A stretch of 64,000 nt of DNA from Roseovarius autotrophicus (GTDB taxonomy: Bacteria; Pseudomonadota; Alphaproteobacteria; Rhodobacterales; Rhodobacteraceae), in contig NZ_JAGQDH010000005.1 in NCBI RefSeq assembly GCF_018069895.1, forward strand, positions 1 to 64,000, in the 5' to 3' direction. The position numbers and the translations under genes were made by a program. This document shows positions 1-9,433 of the stretch, in pieces. Below the pieces are notes generated by a model. It was not told where the DNA came from. It saw nothing but the letters and a program-made list of their open reading frames with translations, and made no database searches. The stretch's first letter is position 1. Each line of letters begins with the position of its first letter.

Positions 1-59
1 CACAATCCCCAGACCCAACCAACCGCGCCTCAGCGCCGCCGGTGAAGGCGTATTTACGG

Positions 60-90
60 GCGACCCCCAAAAGTCGCAAGAGCTTTTTTT
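60..90 (+). terminator. Possible intrinsic terminator of a gene left of the window
   Basis: GCGAC (60-64) can pair with GTCGC (73-77) around an 8-nt loop, and seven T residues follow at 84-90. This could end a transcript entering from the left edge. The stem is only 5 bp and no coding region is visible in the bases before it, so the call is weak. I see nothing else in positions 1-160. Confidence 0.35.
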
Positions 91-160
91 CGCTTTCGTC
101 ACTTTTTCTGCATGTAAGCGGATTTTCTTTTGTTCTGGCGTGGTTTTCGCAGCGCACCGC

Positions 161-191
161 TTGACCTTCCGGTAGCTGGAAGGACCATCTG
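161..191 (+). promoter_or_regulatory. CueR/HmrR-type copper-responsive promoter of copA-cueR
   Basis: A -35 element TTGACC (161-166) runs into the dyad CCTTCC-N7-GGAAGG (165-183), and a -10-like CATCTG lies at 186-191, giving a 19-bp spacer. Over-long spacers with a centred dyad are the hallmark of promoters that MerR-family activators untwist, and this dyad has the form known for CueR/HmrR copper sensors. It sits 28 bp before the copA start codon, and the regulator is the next gene. The -10 assignment is the least certain part. Confidence 0.85.
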
Positions 192-219
192 TGGTCTCGT
201 CTGGCAACGAGGTATCATC

Positions 220-2687
<2,468 letters not shown>

Positions 2688-2691
<4 letters not shown>

Positions 2692-3074
2692 ATATTTCAG
2701 ATGTCGCCCGCGAAACCGGCCTGCCCGCCAAGACGATCCGCTATTACGAAGAAATCAATCTGATCAAACCGCTGCGCGACACCAATGGCTACCGCCTGTT
2801 CCGCGTCTCGGACGTGCACAAACTGGCCTTTCTGGGGCGGGCACGCGCGCTCGGCTTCTCAATCGAGGATTGCCGCAGGCTTCTGGCGCTTTACGAGGAT
2901 CAGGACCGCGCCAGCGCCGATGTCAAGCAACTCGCCGAAGAGCATCTGGCGCAGATCGACGAGAAGATCGCGCAACTGCGCTCAATGCAGGAAACGCTGC
3001 GCCACCTGGTTCGCGAATGCGCAGGCGACAGCCGACCCGACTGCCCGATCCTGCGAGATCTGGCGAATGGTTGA
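2688..3074 (+). CDS. cueR: MerR-family copper-sensing activator CueR
   Basis: This cytoplasmic regulator senses Cu(I) and activates copA. The 128-aa protein begins with the MerR winged-helix DNA-binding region (residues 1-70, with the TIRYYEE segment). A dimerisation helix follows, then the metal loop with C111 and C119, the C-x7-C spacing of CueR/HmrR proteins. It starts inside the copA stop (ATGA), so pump and sensor share one mRNA. The promoter dyad at 165-183 matches its expected operator, giving positive autoregulation through the shared transcript. The cysteine spacing argues against the mercury (MerR) or zinc (ZntR) branches. Confidence 0.94.
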
Positions 3075-3086
3075 TTTGTAACACAA

Positions 3087-3096
3087 TGTATATACA
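3087..3096. promoter_or_regulatory. AT-rich palindrome before a ribbon-helix-helix-like gene
   Basis: TGTATATACA is a perfect 10-bp palindrome in a short AT-rich stretch (3070-3110), which is unusual in this G+C-rich window. It lies 43 bp before the start of the small gene at 3140. It could be the operator or -10 region of that gene. The role is inferred from position only. Confidence 0.3.
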
Positions 3097-3139
3097 AACG
3101 ATATTATTTGCCTTACGGTTACCCCCAGGAGGGCATCCC

Positions 3140-3400
3140 GTGGCCGAAGCCGGACGACGCCGAAAGCAGACCAAGGACAGCCAACTCGTGATCCGCATCC
3201 CCAAGGCGGACCGAGATGCGTTCGTCGATCTCTGCGATGCGCTTGACACAAGCGCCGCGCGCGAAATCCGGCGCTTCATCCGAGAGTTCACCGAAGCCCA
3301 TTGGGTGTCCCCTGGGGAAGTGCCGCCAGCCATCGTCGGCGCGGCGGGATCCGAAAAGAAGTCAAGGAAGAAAAAGGCCAAACGCGCAGGCAAGTCCTGA
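3140..3400 (+). CDS. Small ribbon-helix-helix-like protein with lysine-rich tail
   Basis: This 86-aa protein has the shape of an Arc/MetJ-type DNA-binding protein. A short strand-like stretch (QLVIRIPKADRDAF) is followed by two helices, and the C-terminus is basic (KKSRKKKAKRAGKS). I chose the GTG at 3140 because GGAGGG lies 6 bp upstream. The frame is open further upstream, but that part overlaps cueR and lacks a good ribosome site. An AT-rich palindrome precedes it and a helix-hairpin-helix gene follows 31 bp downstream. No partner toxin is visible, so an antitoxin role is not supported. DNA binding is inferred from the pattern only. Confidence 0.6.
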   Translation: MAEAGRRRKQTKDSQLVIRIPKADRDAFVDLCDALDTSAAREIRRFIREFTEAHWVSPGEVPPAIVGAAGSEKKSRKKKAKRAGKS

Positions 3401-3431
3401 TGCGCCCGGCCCCCAGTTCAGGACAGACCGC

Positions 3432-3782
3432 ATGAGCACACTCGAAGACATCGGCGGCATCGGCCCCGCCCTGCGCCGCGCGCTGGAAGACCTTGGAATA
3501 AGCGATCCGGCGGCCCTTGCCGCGGCGGATGCGGCAACGCTCACACAGGTGCGCGGCATCAGCCCGGAGCGCGCCGCGCGTTTCATCGCCGAGGCACAAA
3601 CCTTTGTCTCGCCCTCTGTGGCGACAGCCCCTGACGCCGCCCCTGCGAAAGCAAAGGGCAAGACCAAGAACAGCAAGAAGGACAGGGCCGGCAAGAAAGG
3701 CAAGGCCGACAAGGACGGAAAGAAGAACAAGAAGAAAGACAAGGACAGAAAGGCCCGGAGTGGCAAGAAGAAAAAAGGCTGA
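3432..3782 (+). CDS. Helix-hairpin-helix protein with lysine-rich C-terminal tail
   Basis: This 116-aa protein starts with a helix-hairpin-helix pair (residues 1-55, with GGIGPALRRAL and VRGISPERA), a fold that binds DNA backbone without sequence preference. From about residue 70 to the end it is almost entirely Lys, Gly, Asp and Arg, resembling histone H1-like or nucleoid-binding tails. It lies 31 bp after another small lysine-tailed gene, so the two may form an operon. I recognise the fold but not the function. A nucleoid or DNA-repair accessory role is inference. It converges on ggt with 2 bp between stops. Confidence 0.75.
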   Translation: MSTLEDIGGIGPALRRALEDLGISDPAALAAADAATLTQVRGISPERAARFIAEAQTFVSPSVATAPDAAPAKAKGKTKNSKKDRAGKKGKADKDGKKNKKKDKDRKARSGKKKKG

Positions 3783-3784
3783 GC

Positions 3785-5554
3785 CTACTCGCCGTAGGCA
3801 AGCCCCTCGCGGCGCGGATCGGCCCCTCCTTGCAGGTGAGAGCCGATTGAGATGACGTGCAGGCCCGAGGCAAGATCACGGATGTCCACCTCATAGCCCA
3901 ACGCCCGCAGCCCCGGCGCGAGTTGGGACACGCCTTCTTCCAAGTCATAGATGCCGAACCGATTGACCAGATGCGGCAGGTCCACCGCGGTCTGCGGGTC
4001 CATCCCCCAATCGACCATGGCAATGATGGTTTTCGCCACGAAGGGGATGATCCGACTGCCTCCCGGACTGCCGAGGATCATCACCGGCGCGCCATCGCGC
4101 CGCAGGATCGTCGGCGCCATCGAGGAACGCGGCCTTTTCCCCGGCGCGACCGAATTGGCGATGGGACGGCCGTCCTGGTGGCTGGCGAAGGAAAAATCGG
4201 TGAGTTGATTGTTGAGCAGGAAGCCCCGCACCATGAGCCGCGATCCGAACCCGTTTTCGATGCTCGACGTCATGGCGAGCGCATTACCATAGGCATCGAC
4301 CATCGAGACATGCGAGGTCGCGGGTCGCGCAAGAGTCCGCTCGGCCCCCCAATTCAGGGCATGATCGAAAGAGGGCGTGCCCGATGTGACCTCGGGCAAC
4401 GCGTCATCGCCCTGCAGGAGCACCGCTCTCGCCACGAGATAGTCGGGCGCGAGCAAACCCTTGACCGGCACCGGCACGAAATCGCTGTCGGCGATAAAGC
4501 GCCCCCGGTCGGCAAAGGCGAGACGCGTAGCGTCGCCAATCAGCCGCCAGACGTCAGAATTGTCAGACCCGAGCGCCGCCAGATCGTATTGCTCCAGAAG
4601 GCCGAGAATCTGCCCCACTCCGACGCCACCCGACGATGGCGGCCCCATGCCGCAGACTTCATGACCGCGATAGGGCACACAGACCGGCGCACGCTCTCGC
4701 ACCTGATAGATGGCAAGATCCGTCCCCGTCAAAAGTCCCGGATTGCCCTCTGCACCCTGCACCCGCACAACGATATCGGCAGCGATCCTGCCTGTGTAGA
4801 AGGGCCGCACCCCCTCTCGGGCGAAGATGCGCAGCGTTTCGGCATAGGCTGGGTTGCTCAGGACGGTGCCCGCCTGCAAGGGACGCCCCCTGGGCAGGAA
4901 ATAGGCGCGCGTCTCGGGATGGCGTGCAAGGCGGGCGGCGTCGCGCGCGACGAGTTGGGCCAGCCGCGGGCTGACCGGAAACCCCTCACCCGCGAGCCCG
5001 ATCGCGTCGTCGAACAGCCCCGCCCAATCTGCGCGACCCCATCGCCCATGCGCCTCGGCCAGGAGCGCGGGCACACCCGGCACACCGACCGCGCGCCCGC
5101 CCATCACCGCCTCGAAGAACTCAAGCGGTTGACCCGCCTCATCGAGAAAGAGCCTGGGCGTCGCCGCGAGCGGCGCGGTCTCGCGCCCGTCGAGGGTGGT
5201 AAGCTCGCCCGTCGCCCCGTCATGCCAGACAAGAAAGGCCCCGCCGCCCAACCCCGAGCTTTGCGGCTCCACCAGGCCGAGCACCACCTGCACCGCCACA
5301 AGCGCATCCGCCGCCGTCCCGCCCGCGCGCAGCACCCGCGCCCCGGCCTCGACCGCGAGAGGGTGCGCGGCGGCGATCATCCAGTTATCCGCCTCGAACG
5401 CTCGCCCCTCCGCCTTGGCCTGCGCCGCAGCGGCAAGCGAGGGGGGCACCTGCACACCCCCTGCCCCGCGCCCCTCGGGCGCGATCGCATCGGTCGCCTG
5501 CTGTGCCATCAGCGGCGCGGCAAGGAACGCCAGAACAAGCAGCAACGCGCGCAT
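3785..5554 (-). CDS. ggt: Gamma-glutamyltransferase (glutathione hydrolase)
   Basis: This periplasmic enzyme cleaves or transfers the gamma-glutamyl group of glutathione. The 589-aa precursor starts with a signal peptide (about residues 1-18). Family members cut themselves into two subunits before a catalytic Thr, which here is T413 in the PATSHVS motif. The substrate-binding DGRETAP (near 123) and the PSSGG turn (306-310) are present, and the length is normal. AAGGAG lies 7 bp before the start codon. It appears to be transcribed alone and converges with the small DNA-binding genes. In the periplasm it would salvage glutathione cysteine and glutamate. Confidence 0.94.
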   Translation of the reverse strand: MRALLLVLAFLAAPLMAQQATDAIAPEGRGAGGVQVPPSLAAAAQAKAEGRAFEADNWMIAAAHPLAVEAGARVLRAGGTAADALVAVQVVLGLVEPQSSGLGGGAFLVWHDGATGELTTLDGRETAPLAATPRLFLDEAGQPLEFFEAVMGGRAVGVPGVPALLAEAHGRWGRADWAGLFDDAIGLAGEGFPVSPRLAQLVARDAARLARHPETRAYFLPRGRPLQAGTVLSNPAYAETLRIFAREGVRPFYTGRIAADIVVRVQGAEGNPGLLTGTDLAIYQVRERAPVCVPYRGHEVCGMGPPSSGGVGVGQILGLLEQYDLAALGSDNSDVWRLIGDATRLAFADRGRFIADSDFVPVPVKGLLAPDYLVARAVLLQGDDALPEVTSGTPSFDHALNWGAERTLARPATSHVSMVDAYGNALAMTSSIENGFGSRLMVRGFLLNNQLTDFSFASHQDGRPIANSVAPGKRPRSSMAPTILRRDGAPVMILGSPGGSRIIPFVAKTIIAMVDWGMDPQTAVDLPHLVNRFGIYDLEEGVSQLAPGLRALGYEVDIRDLASGLHVISIGSHLQGGADPRREGLAYGE

Positions 5555-5653
5555 TCATCGACTCCTTAGGTTCCTGTCCGTCACTCTATCCGAGGTCGGG
5601 TTAACACCCCGTTACCGCCATCCGGACATTACCGAAAACTCTCCACAATCGCT

Positions 5654-6754
5654 TCAGAGCGGGCCGGTGCGCCAGAGCGTCACCTTGAGCCCACCATGCG
5701 CCACCGGCGGCCCCGGTGGCAAGAACGGCAAGCCGGTCGCCTTGGCCAGCCCGCCATCGCTTGTCACCAGCCCCACGCGCCAGCCGCGCATCTCGCGCCG
5801 GAGCACCTCGCCAAGGCTGCCGTAAAGGCCGAAAAGCAGTTTGCGCTCACCGATGCGCGCGCCATAGGGCGGGTTGACCATGACAAGACCGGGCGGACCG
5901 TCGGGGCGCACAAGCGCCGAAACCGGCTGACAGGCAAAATGCGTGAACGCGGCCACGCCTGCGCGTTCGGCATTGGCCATTGCCATGCGCACGGCGCCTG
6001 CGTCCCGGTCATACCCGTGGAACATGACGGAAACCGGCTTGGGCGCGATATCGCCTTTCATCGCCTGCCACGCGCCCGTGTCGAATCCCGCCAACTCCTC
6101 GAAGCCAAAGCGCCGGTCACGACCCGGCAGAAGCCCCGCTGCCATCTCGGCCGCCTCGATCGGAAAGGTGCCCGAACCACACATCGGATCGAGCACCGGC
6201 TCGCTCCCGTCGAAGCCGCATTGCCACAGGAAAAGCGCGGCCAGCGTCTCGCGCAGGGGGGCCTTGCCGACGGCCTCCTTGTGGCCGCGCCGGTGCAGCG
6301 GCTCGCCGGACGTATCGACACTGAGCGACACCAGATCGTCCTCGATCCGCGCCATCACCCGGATCGCTCCCTCGCCGCCTTCCGGCGCGCCACGCGTCTC
6401 GGAAATGGCGCGGCTGATGCGCTCGGCAGCCGCCCCGGCATGATAGATTTTCGAGCGCCGACAGGTGACCTCGACCTTCACCGGCACATCGGCGCGCAGC
6501 ACCGCAGCCCAGTCGAACTTGCGCGCCCGCTTGTCAAGCTGCGCAAGATGAAAGGCGCGAAATTCACCGATGCGGGCCAGCACACGGTTCGCGCCGCGGA
6601 CCGCGAGATTGGCGCGCCACACCTCGGGCCAGCCACCGGTGAAGGTCACGCCTCCCGGCACCGCAATCACCGACGCAAAGCCAAGAGCGCGGGCCTCCTC
6701 TGCCAGAGCCGCCTCCAGCCCCGGCGCAGTCGCAAGGAAAATCTCGAAGGCCAC
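5654..6754 (-). CDS. THUMP-domain RNA guanine-N2-methyltransferase, RlmL-like
   Basis: This 366-aa protein has an N-terminal THUMP RNA-binding region followed by a class I SAM-dependent methyltransferase domain. The SAM loop is DPMCGSGTF and the catalytic NPPYG motif typical of base N-methyltransferases is present. In Escherichia coli the matching half of RlmL methylates G2445 of 23S rRNA, so a 23S rRNA target is likely but not shown. I start it at the GTG at 6754, because the upstream frame overlaps the end of the dehydrogenase gene. Only 4 bp separate the two genes, so they are probably one transcript. Confidence 0.82.
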   Translation of the reverse strand: MAFEIFLATAPGLEAALAEEARALGFASVIAVPGGVTFTGGWPEVWRANLAVRGANRVLARIGEFRAFHLAQLDKRARKFDWAAVLRADVPVKVEVTCRRSKIYHAGAAAERISRAISETRGAPEGGEGAIRVMARIEDDLVSLSVDTSGEPLHRRGHKEAVGKAPLRETLAALFLWQCGFDGSEPVLDPMCGSGTFPIEAAEMAAGLLPGRDRRFGFEELAGFDTGAWQAMKGDIAPKPVSVMFHGYDRDAGAVRMAMANAERAGVAAFTHFACQPVSALVRPDGPPGLVMVNPPYGARIGERKLLFGLYGSLGEVLRREMRGWRVGLVTSDGGLAKATGLPFLPPGPPVAHGGLKVTLWRTGPL

Positions 6755-6758
6755 CCGT

Positions 6759-7745
6759 TTACAGCATCGCCGGGACGACCAGATCGGGCGGGCGATGACC
6801 ATCATCGAAAGTCTTGATGTTGATGATCACCTTTTCGCCCATCTCAAGCCGCCCCTCGACCGTGGCCGAGCCCATATGCGGCAACAGCACCACGTTCTTG
6901 AGATCCCGCAGGCGCGGGTTGATCTCGGCCCCACGCTCGTAAACGTCGAGCCCCGCACCGGCGATCTCTCCGGCGCGAAGCATCCGGGTCAGCGCGTTCT
7001 CGTCGATCACCTCGCCGCGCGAGGTGTTCACGATCACCGCGTCGGGCTTCATCAGCTTGAGCCGCCGCGCGTTCATCAAGTGAAAGGTCGAAGGTGTATG
7101 TGGGCAGTTGACGCTGATCACATCCATCCGCGCAACCATCTGATCAAGGCTCTCCCACCAGGTCGCACAGAGCGCTTCCTCGATCTCGGGGCGCAAACGG
7201 CGACGGTTGTGGTAATGCACCTGCATCCCGAAGGCCGCCGCGCGCCGCGCCACCGCCTGCCCGATCCGGCCCATCCCGAGAATGCCAAGCCGCCGCCCCG
7301 CGATCCGCCCCCCAAGAAAGGCCGTCGGCGACCAGCCGCGCCAGTCGCCCGACTGCATCACCGCCAGCCCCTCGGGCAGACGGCGCGTAACGGCAAGGAT
7401 CAGCGCCATGGTCATGTCGGCAGTGTCGTCGGTCAGCACACCGGGGGTATTGGAGACGAGGATGCCGCGCTGCCGGGCTGTTTCCACGTCGATGTGATCC
7501 ACGCCCGCACCGTAATTGGCGATCAGACGCAGCCGCTCTCCGGCCTGCCCGACAAGGCCCGCGTCAATCCGGTCGGTGATGACCGGCACCAGCACATCCG
7601 ACTCGCGCAACGCAGCGGCAAGCTCGTCACGGTTCATCGGCGTATCATCCTCGCGCAGACGCACATCGAACAGTTCCTGCATCCGGCGTTCAACCGGCTC
7701 CGGCAAGCGTCGCGTCACGACAACACTCAGGCGTTGAGATGGCAT
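6759..7745 (-). CDS. D-2-hydroxyacid dehydrogenase (glyoxylate/hydroxypyruvate reductase type)
   Basis: This is a cytoplasmic NAD(P)-dependent dehydrogenase of the D-isomer 2-hydroxyacid family, 328 aa. The Rossmann motif GILGMGRIGQAVA is followed by the segment HYHNRRRL. The catalytic Arg lies in NTSRGEV, and the catalytic His in LPHMGSAT. The ATG at 7745 has GAGGGG 5 bp upstream and was preferred over an in-frame start 87 bp earlier. The RNA methyltransferase gene follows 4 bp later. Likely substrates are glyoxylate, hydroxypyruvate or D-glycerate, which the sequence does not decide. A related enzyme lies at 12530-13492. Confidence 0.88.
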   Translation of the reverse strand: MPSQRLSVVVTRRLPEPVERRMQELFDVRLREDDTPMNRDELAAALRESDVLVPVITDRIDAGLVGQAGERLRLIANYGAGVDHIDVETARQRGILVSNTPGVLTDDTADMTMALILAVTRRLPEGLAVMQSGDWRGWSPTAFLGGRIAGRRLGILGMGRIGQAVARRAAAFGMQVHYHNRRRLRPEIEEALCATWWESLDQMVARMDVISVNCPHTPSTFHLMNARRLKLMKPDAVIVNTSRGEVIDENALTRMLRAGEIAGAGLDVYERGAEINPRLRDLKNVVLLPHMGSATVEGRLEMGEKVIINIKTFDDGHRPPDLVVPAML

Positions 7746-7854
7746 GAAGCCCCTCCTCTGGCTTTTCTTTTCCGCGCGTTGCTGCCAGAGTGGCGCAGGA
7801 ACGAGCGGGGCACAAGAACCCTTTGCAGGCACTGACGGAAATCGGAGAGAAGCG

Positions 7855-8346
7855 ATGCGGCGTCTGGCACTGACCCTTATCGTGATGGCGCTCTGGCCGC
7901 TGATGGTGGCGGCGGAGGAACGCGGGCCGGTGACTGGCCTGCCATTGCCGCGCTATGTCTCGCTCAAGGCGTCCGAGGCCAATGTGCGGCGCGGCCCGAG
8001 CCTGACTCACCGGATCGACTGGGTGTTCAAGCATCGCGACATGCCGCTGCGCATCACCGCCGAATTCGGCCACTGGCGGCGGGTCGAGGACCGCGACGGC
8101 GCGGGCGGCTGGGTGCATTACATGCTGTTGTCGGGCGTGCGCACCGTGATCGTGGAGCAGGACATGCTTGAGTTGCGGGCGCGCCCAGACCCGGCCACGA
8201 TGGTCGTGGCGCGGCTGGAGGCGGGGGTGATCGCGCGTCTATCGGAATGTGGTCCCGAATGGTGCGCGCTTGCGACCGAGGGTTATCGGGGCTGGGCCCA
8301 GAAGACTGCGCTCTGGGGCGTGGAGACCGACGAGCTGGTCAACTGA
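7855..8346 (+). CDS. Exported protein with two bacterial SH3 domains
   Basis: This 163-aa protein has a signal peptide (residues 1-20, ending near VAAEE), then two SH3b-like repeats. The first covers about 35-95 (SEANVRRGPSLTHRIDW) and the second about 100-160 (LELRARPDP and GWAQKTALWG). Such domains usually bind cell-wall peptides or proteins in the periplasm. The start at 7855 has GGAGAG upstream. It is divergent from the dehydrogenase gene, with 109 bp between the start codons for both promoters. No catalytic domain is present. The family is common in Rhodobacterales and its exact role is unknown. Confidence 0.85.
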   Translation: MRRLALTLIVMALWPLMVAAEERGPVTGLPLPRYVSLKASEANVRRGPSLTHRIDWVFKHRDMPLRITAEFGHWRRVEDRDGAGGWVHYMLLSGVRTVIVEQDMLELRARPDPATMVVARLEAGVIARLSECGPEWCALATEGYRGWAQKTALWGVETDELVN

Positions 8347-8426
8347 CCCGCCCCCGGCTCACCTGCAATTTTTTTGCGCTGCACTCTTGAACCGCGCCAG
8401 CCCCCGGAGTAATGAGCGCCTCACAC

Positions 8427-8501
8427 TGGGGTGTAGCCAAGTGGTAAGGCAACGGTTTTTGGTACCGTGTACCGTAGGTTCGAATCCTACCACCCCAGCC
8501 A
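8427..8501 (+). tRNA. tRNA-Gln(UUG)
   Basis: The sequence folds into a full cloverleaf. The acceptor stem is TGGGGTG with CACCCCA (8491-8497), and the anticodon stem is ACGGT/ACCGT (8452-8456, 8464-8468) around loop TTTTGGT. The anticodon TTG is at 8459-8461. The T arm carries GGTTCGAATCC, and CCA is encoded at 8499-8501. The anticodon reads glutamine codons. Confidence 0.95.
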
Positions 8502-8754
8502 ACGCTCCCTCGACCAGCCTTCTAACGCCTCGGAGACCAGAACTGGCTCTGAAATGCCCCCAGCCCTAGGGCTAGAGTTTGTCATGGCGGGACAGGGTCA
8601 CGGCAGGCGAGGATCAAACCCATTCGCCATGCGCTCCCACTGAGAACATAGGTGACAATGGTTGCGGATTGCGTCGTCACGCATAATCTGCCCTGAGTGA
8701 ACGGCTCCGGGTGGTCAGCGTTGGCGAAATTCAATTCATAAAGCAAGGTGTCAC

Positions 8755-8952
8755 ATGTCGAAAATCATTGGGGTTTTCAGGAACATTGTTTTCCTCGGAT
8801 GGCTTAGCTTCGCACTGATGTCGACCACTATCGCTGCGGGCTTCTGGGCGATGCAGATGGCAACTACAGTCGCCACAATGAGCGCCAGGCGGTCGCGCAT
8901 CGAAAGCAACTGGCGAGGGCTGTCGCGAGAACAAAGGCTAAGGCCCGGCTAA
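8755..8952 (+). CDS. Small membrane-anchored protein, probably the 5' part of a frameshifted gene
   Basis: This 65-aa product starts with a hydrophobic stretch (residues 5-35, one membrane helix) and then turns into a polar segment with no recognisable pattern. AAGGTG lies 4 bp before its ATG, so initiation is plausible. The second frame, which is open from 8808 onward, reads AVAHRKQLARAVARTKAKAR over 8889-8948. That looks like the natural basic continuation and runs directly into the next ORF at 8961. A single base lost between about 8860 and 8890 would explain the split. It may instead be a true overlapping pair, or a sequencing error. Confidence 0.45.
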   Translation: MSKIIGVFRNIVFLGWLSFALMSTTIAAGFWAMQMATTVATMSARRSRIESNWRGLSREQRLRPG

Positions 8953-8960
8953 GGAGAGCC

Positions 8961-9206
8961 ATGGTCGCCATTCCCGTTGTGGGTGCCTTGACCATCGCTT
9001 ACTTTGAGGAACAAGACTTTCAGGACTGGCTGGAGGAAAACCCCGAGGGCACGCGTAAGCAATACGCCTGCAAAGTGGCCTCGCTAACCGCCGAGGTGAT
9101 GGATGAAGTCTTACAGGACTTGCCCGAAAGCATTCGCCCAGCGCCTGAAACGGTGCTCCGCTACATGCCGGAGTGCAACGCGGAAATAGAACGTCTGGAG
9201 AATTAG
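8961..9206 (+). CDS. Small conserved-looking protein, probably the 3' part of a frameshifted gene
   Basis: This 81-aa product begins with a hydrophobic helix (VAIPVVGALTIAYF), followed by an acidic domain rich in Glu and Asp that ends at ERLEN. It has Cys at residues 38 and 71. AAGGAG lies 5 bp before its ATG and overlaps the stop of the upstream ORF, so it may be translated by coupling. The same frame is open upstream to 8808 with a basic, alanine-rich linker, suggesting that both ORFs were once a single protein of about 150 residues with two membrane helices. I do not recognise a function. Confidence 0.5.
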   Translation: MVAIPVVGALTIAYFEEQDFQDWLEENPEGTRKQYACKVASLTAEVMDEVLQDLPESIRPAPETVLRYMPECNAEIERLEN

Positions 9207-9229
9207 GATGTTGCTTACGCCAATGGCGC

Positions 9230-9359
9230 GGCTCTGTTTCACAAATCCCGTGAGGGATTCATTTTGTGAATCCAGTGTGATAGCTGGACTGCATGAGCAA
9301 ACCCATACCCCCCGCCTTGGCACATCGATGCCGTCGGGGGGCGGTCACATCATCAGAGC
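9230..9359 (+). mobile_element. Remnant of an IS5-family-like insertion sequence (internally deleted)
   Basis: GGCTCTGTTTCACAAA at 9230-9245 has the form of the terminal repeat of IS5-group elements common in this order. The ATG at 9293 opens a reading frame MSKPIPPALA, like the N-terminus of their transposases, but the similarity ends after about ten residues. AGAGCC at 9354-9359, the reverse complement of the first six bases, could be the other end. The element would then be about 130 bp, with nearly all of the transposase gone. This rests on my recall of the family. No target duplication is obvious. Confidence 0.45.
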
Positions 9360-9433
9360 CGGTAACTGCACATAGTTGTATCAAGCGTCAAATGTCACTT
9401 CTGGAAAAATTGAATCTCGTAAGGGAAACGAAT

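Noticed and set aside
3140-3782. Toxin-antitoxin pair
   Set aside because: The second gene is a helix-hairpin-helix protein with a basic tail and does not resemble any toxin.
3857-5569. Long plus-strand open frame (570 codons) opposite ggt
   Set aside because: It mirrors the real gene, is rich in Arg, His and Pro, and has no recognisable domain. Such shadows are normal in G+C-rich DNA.
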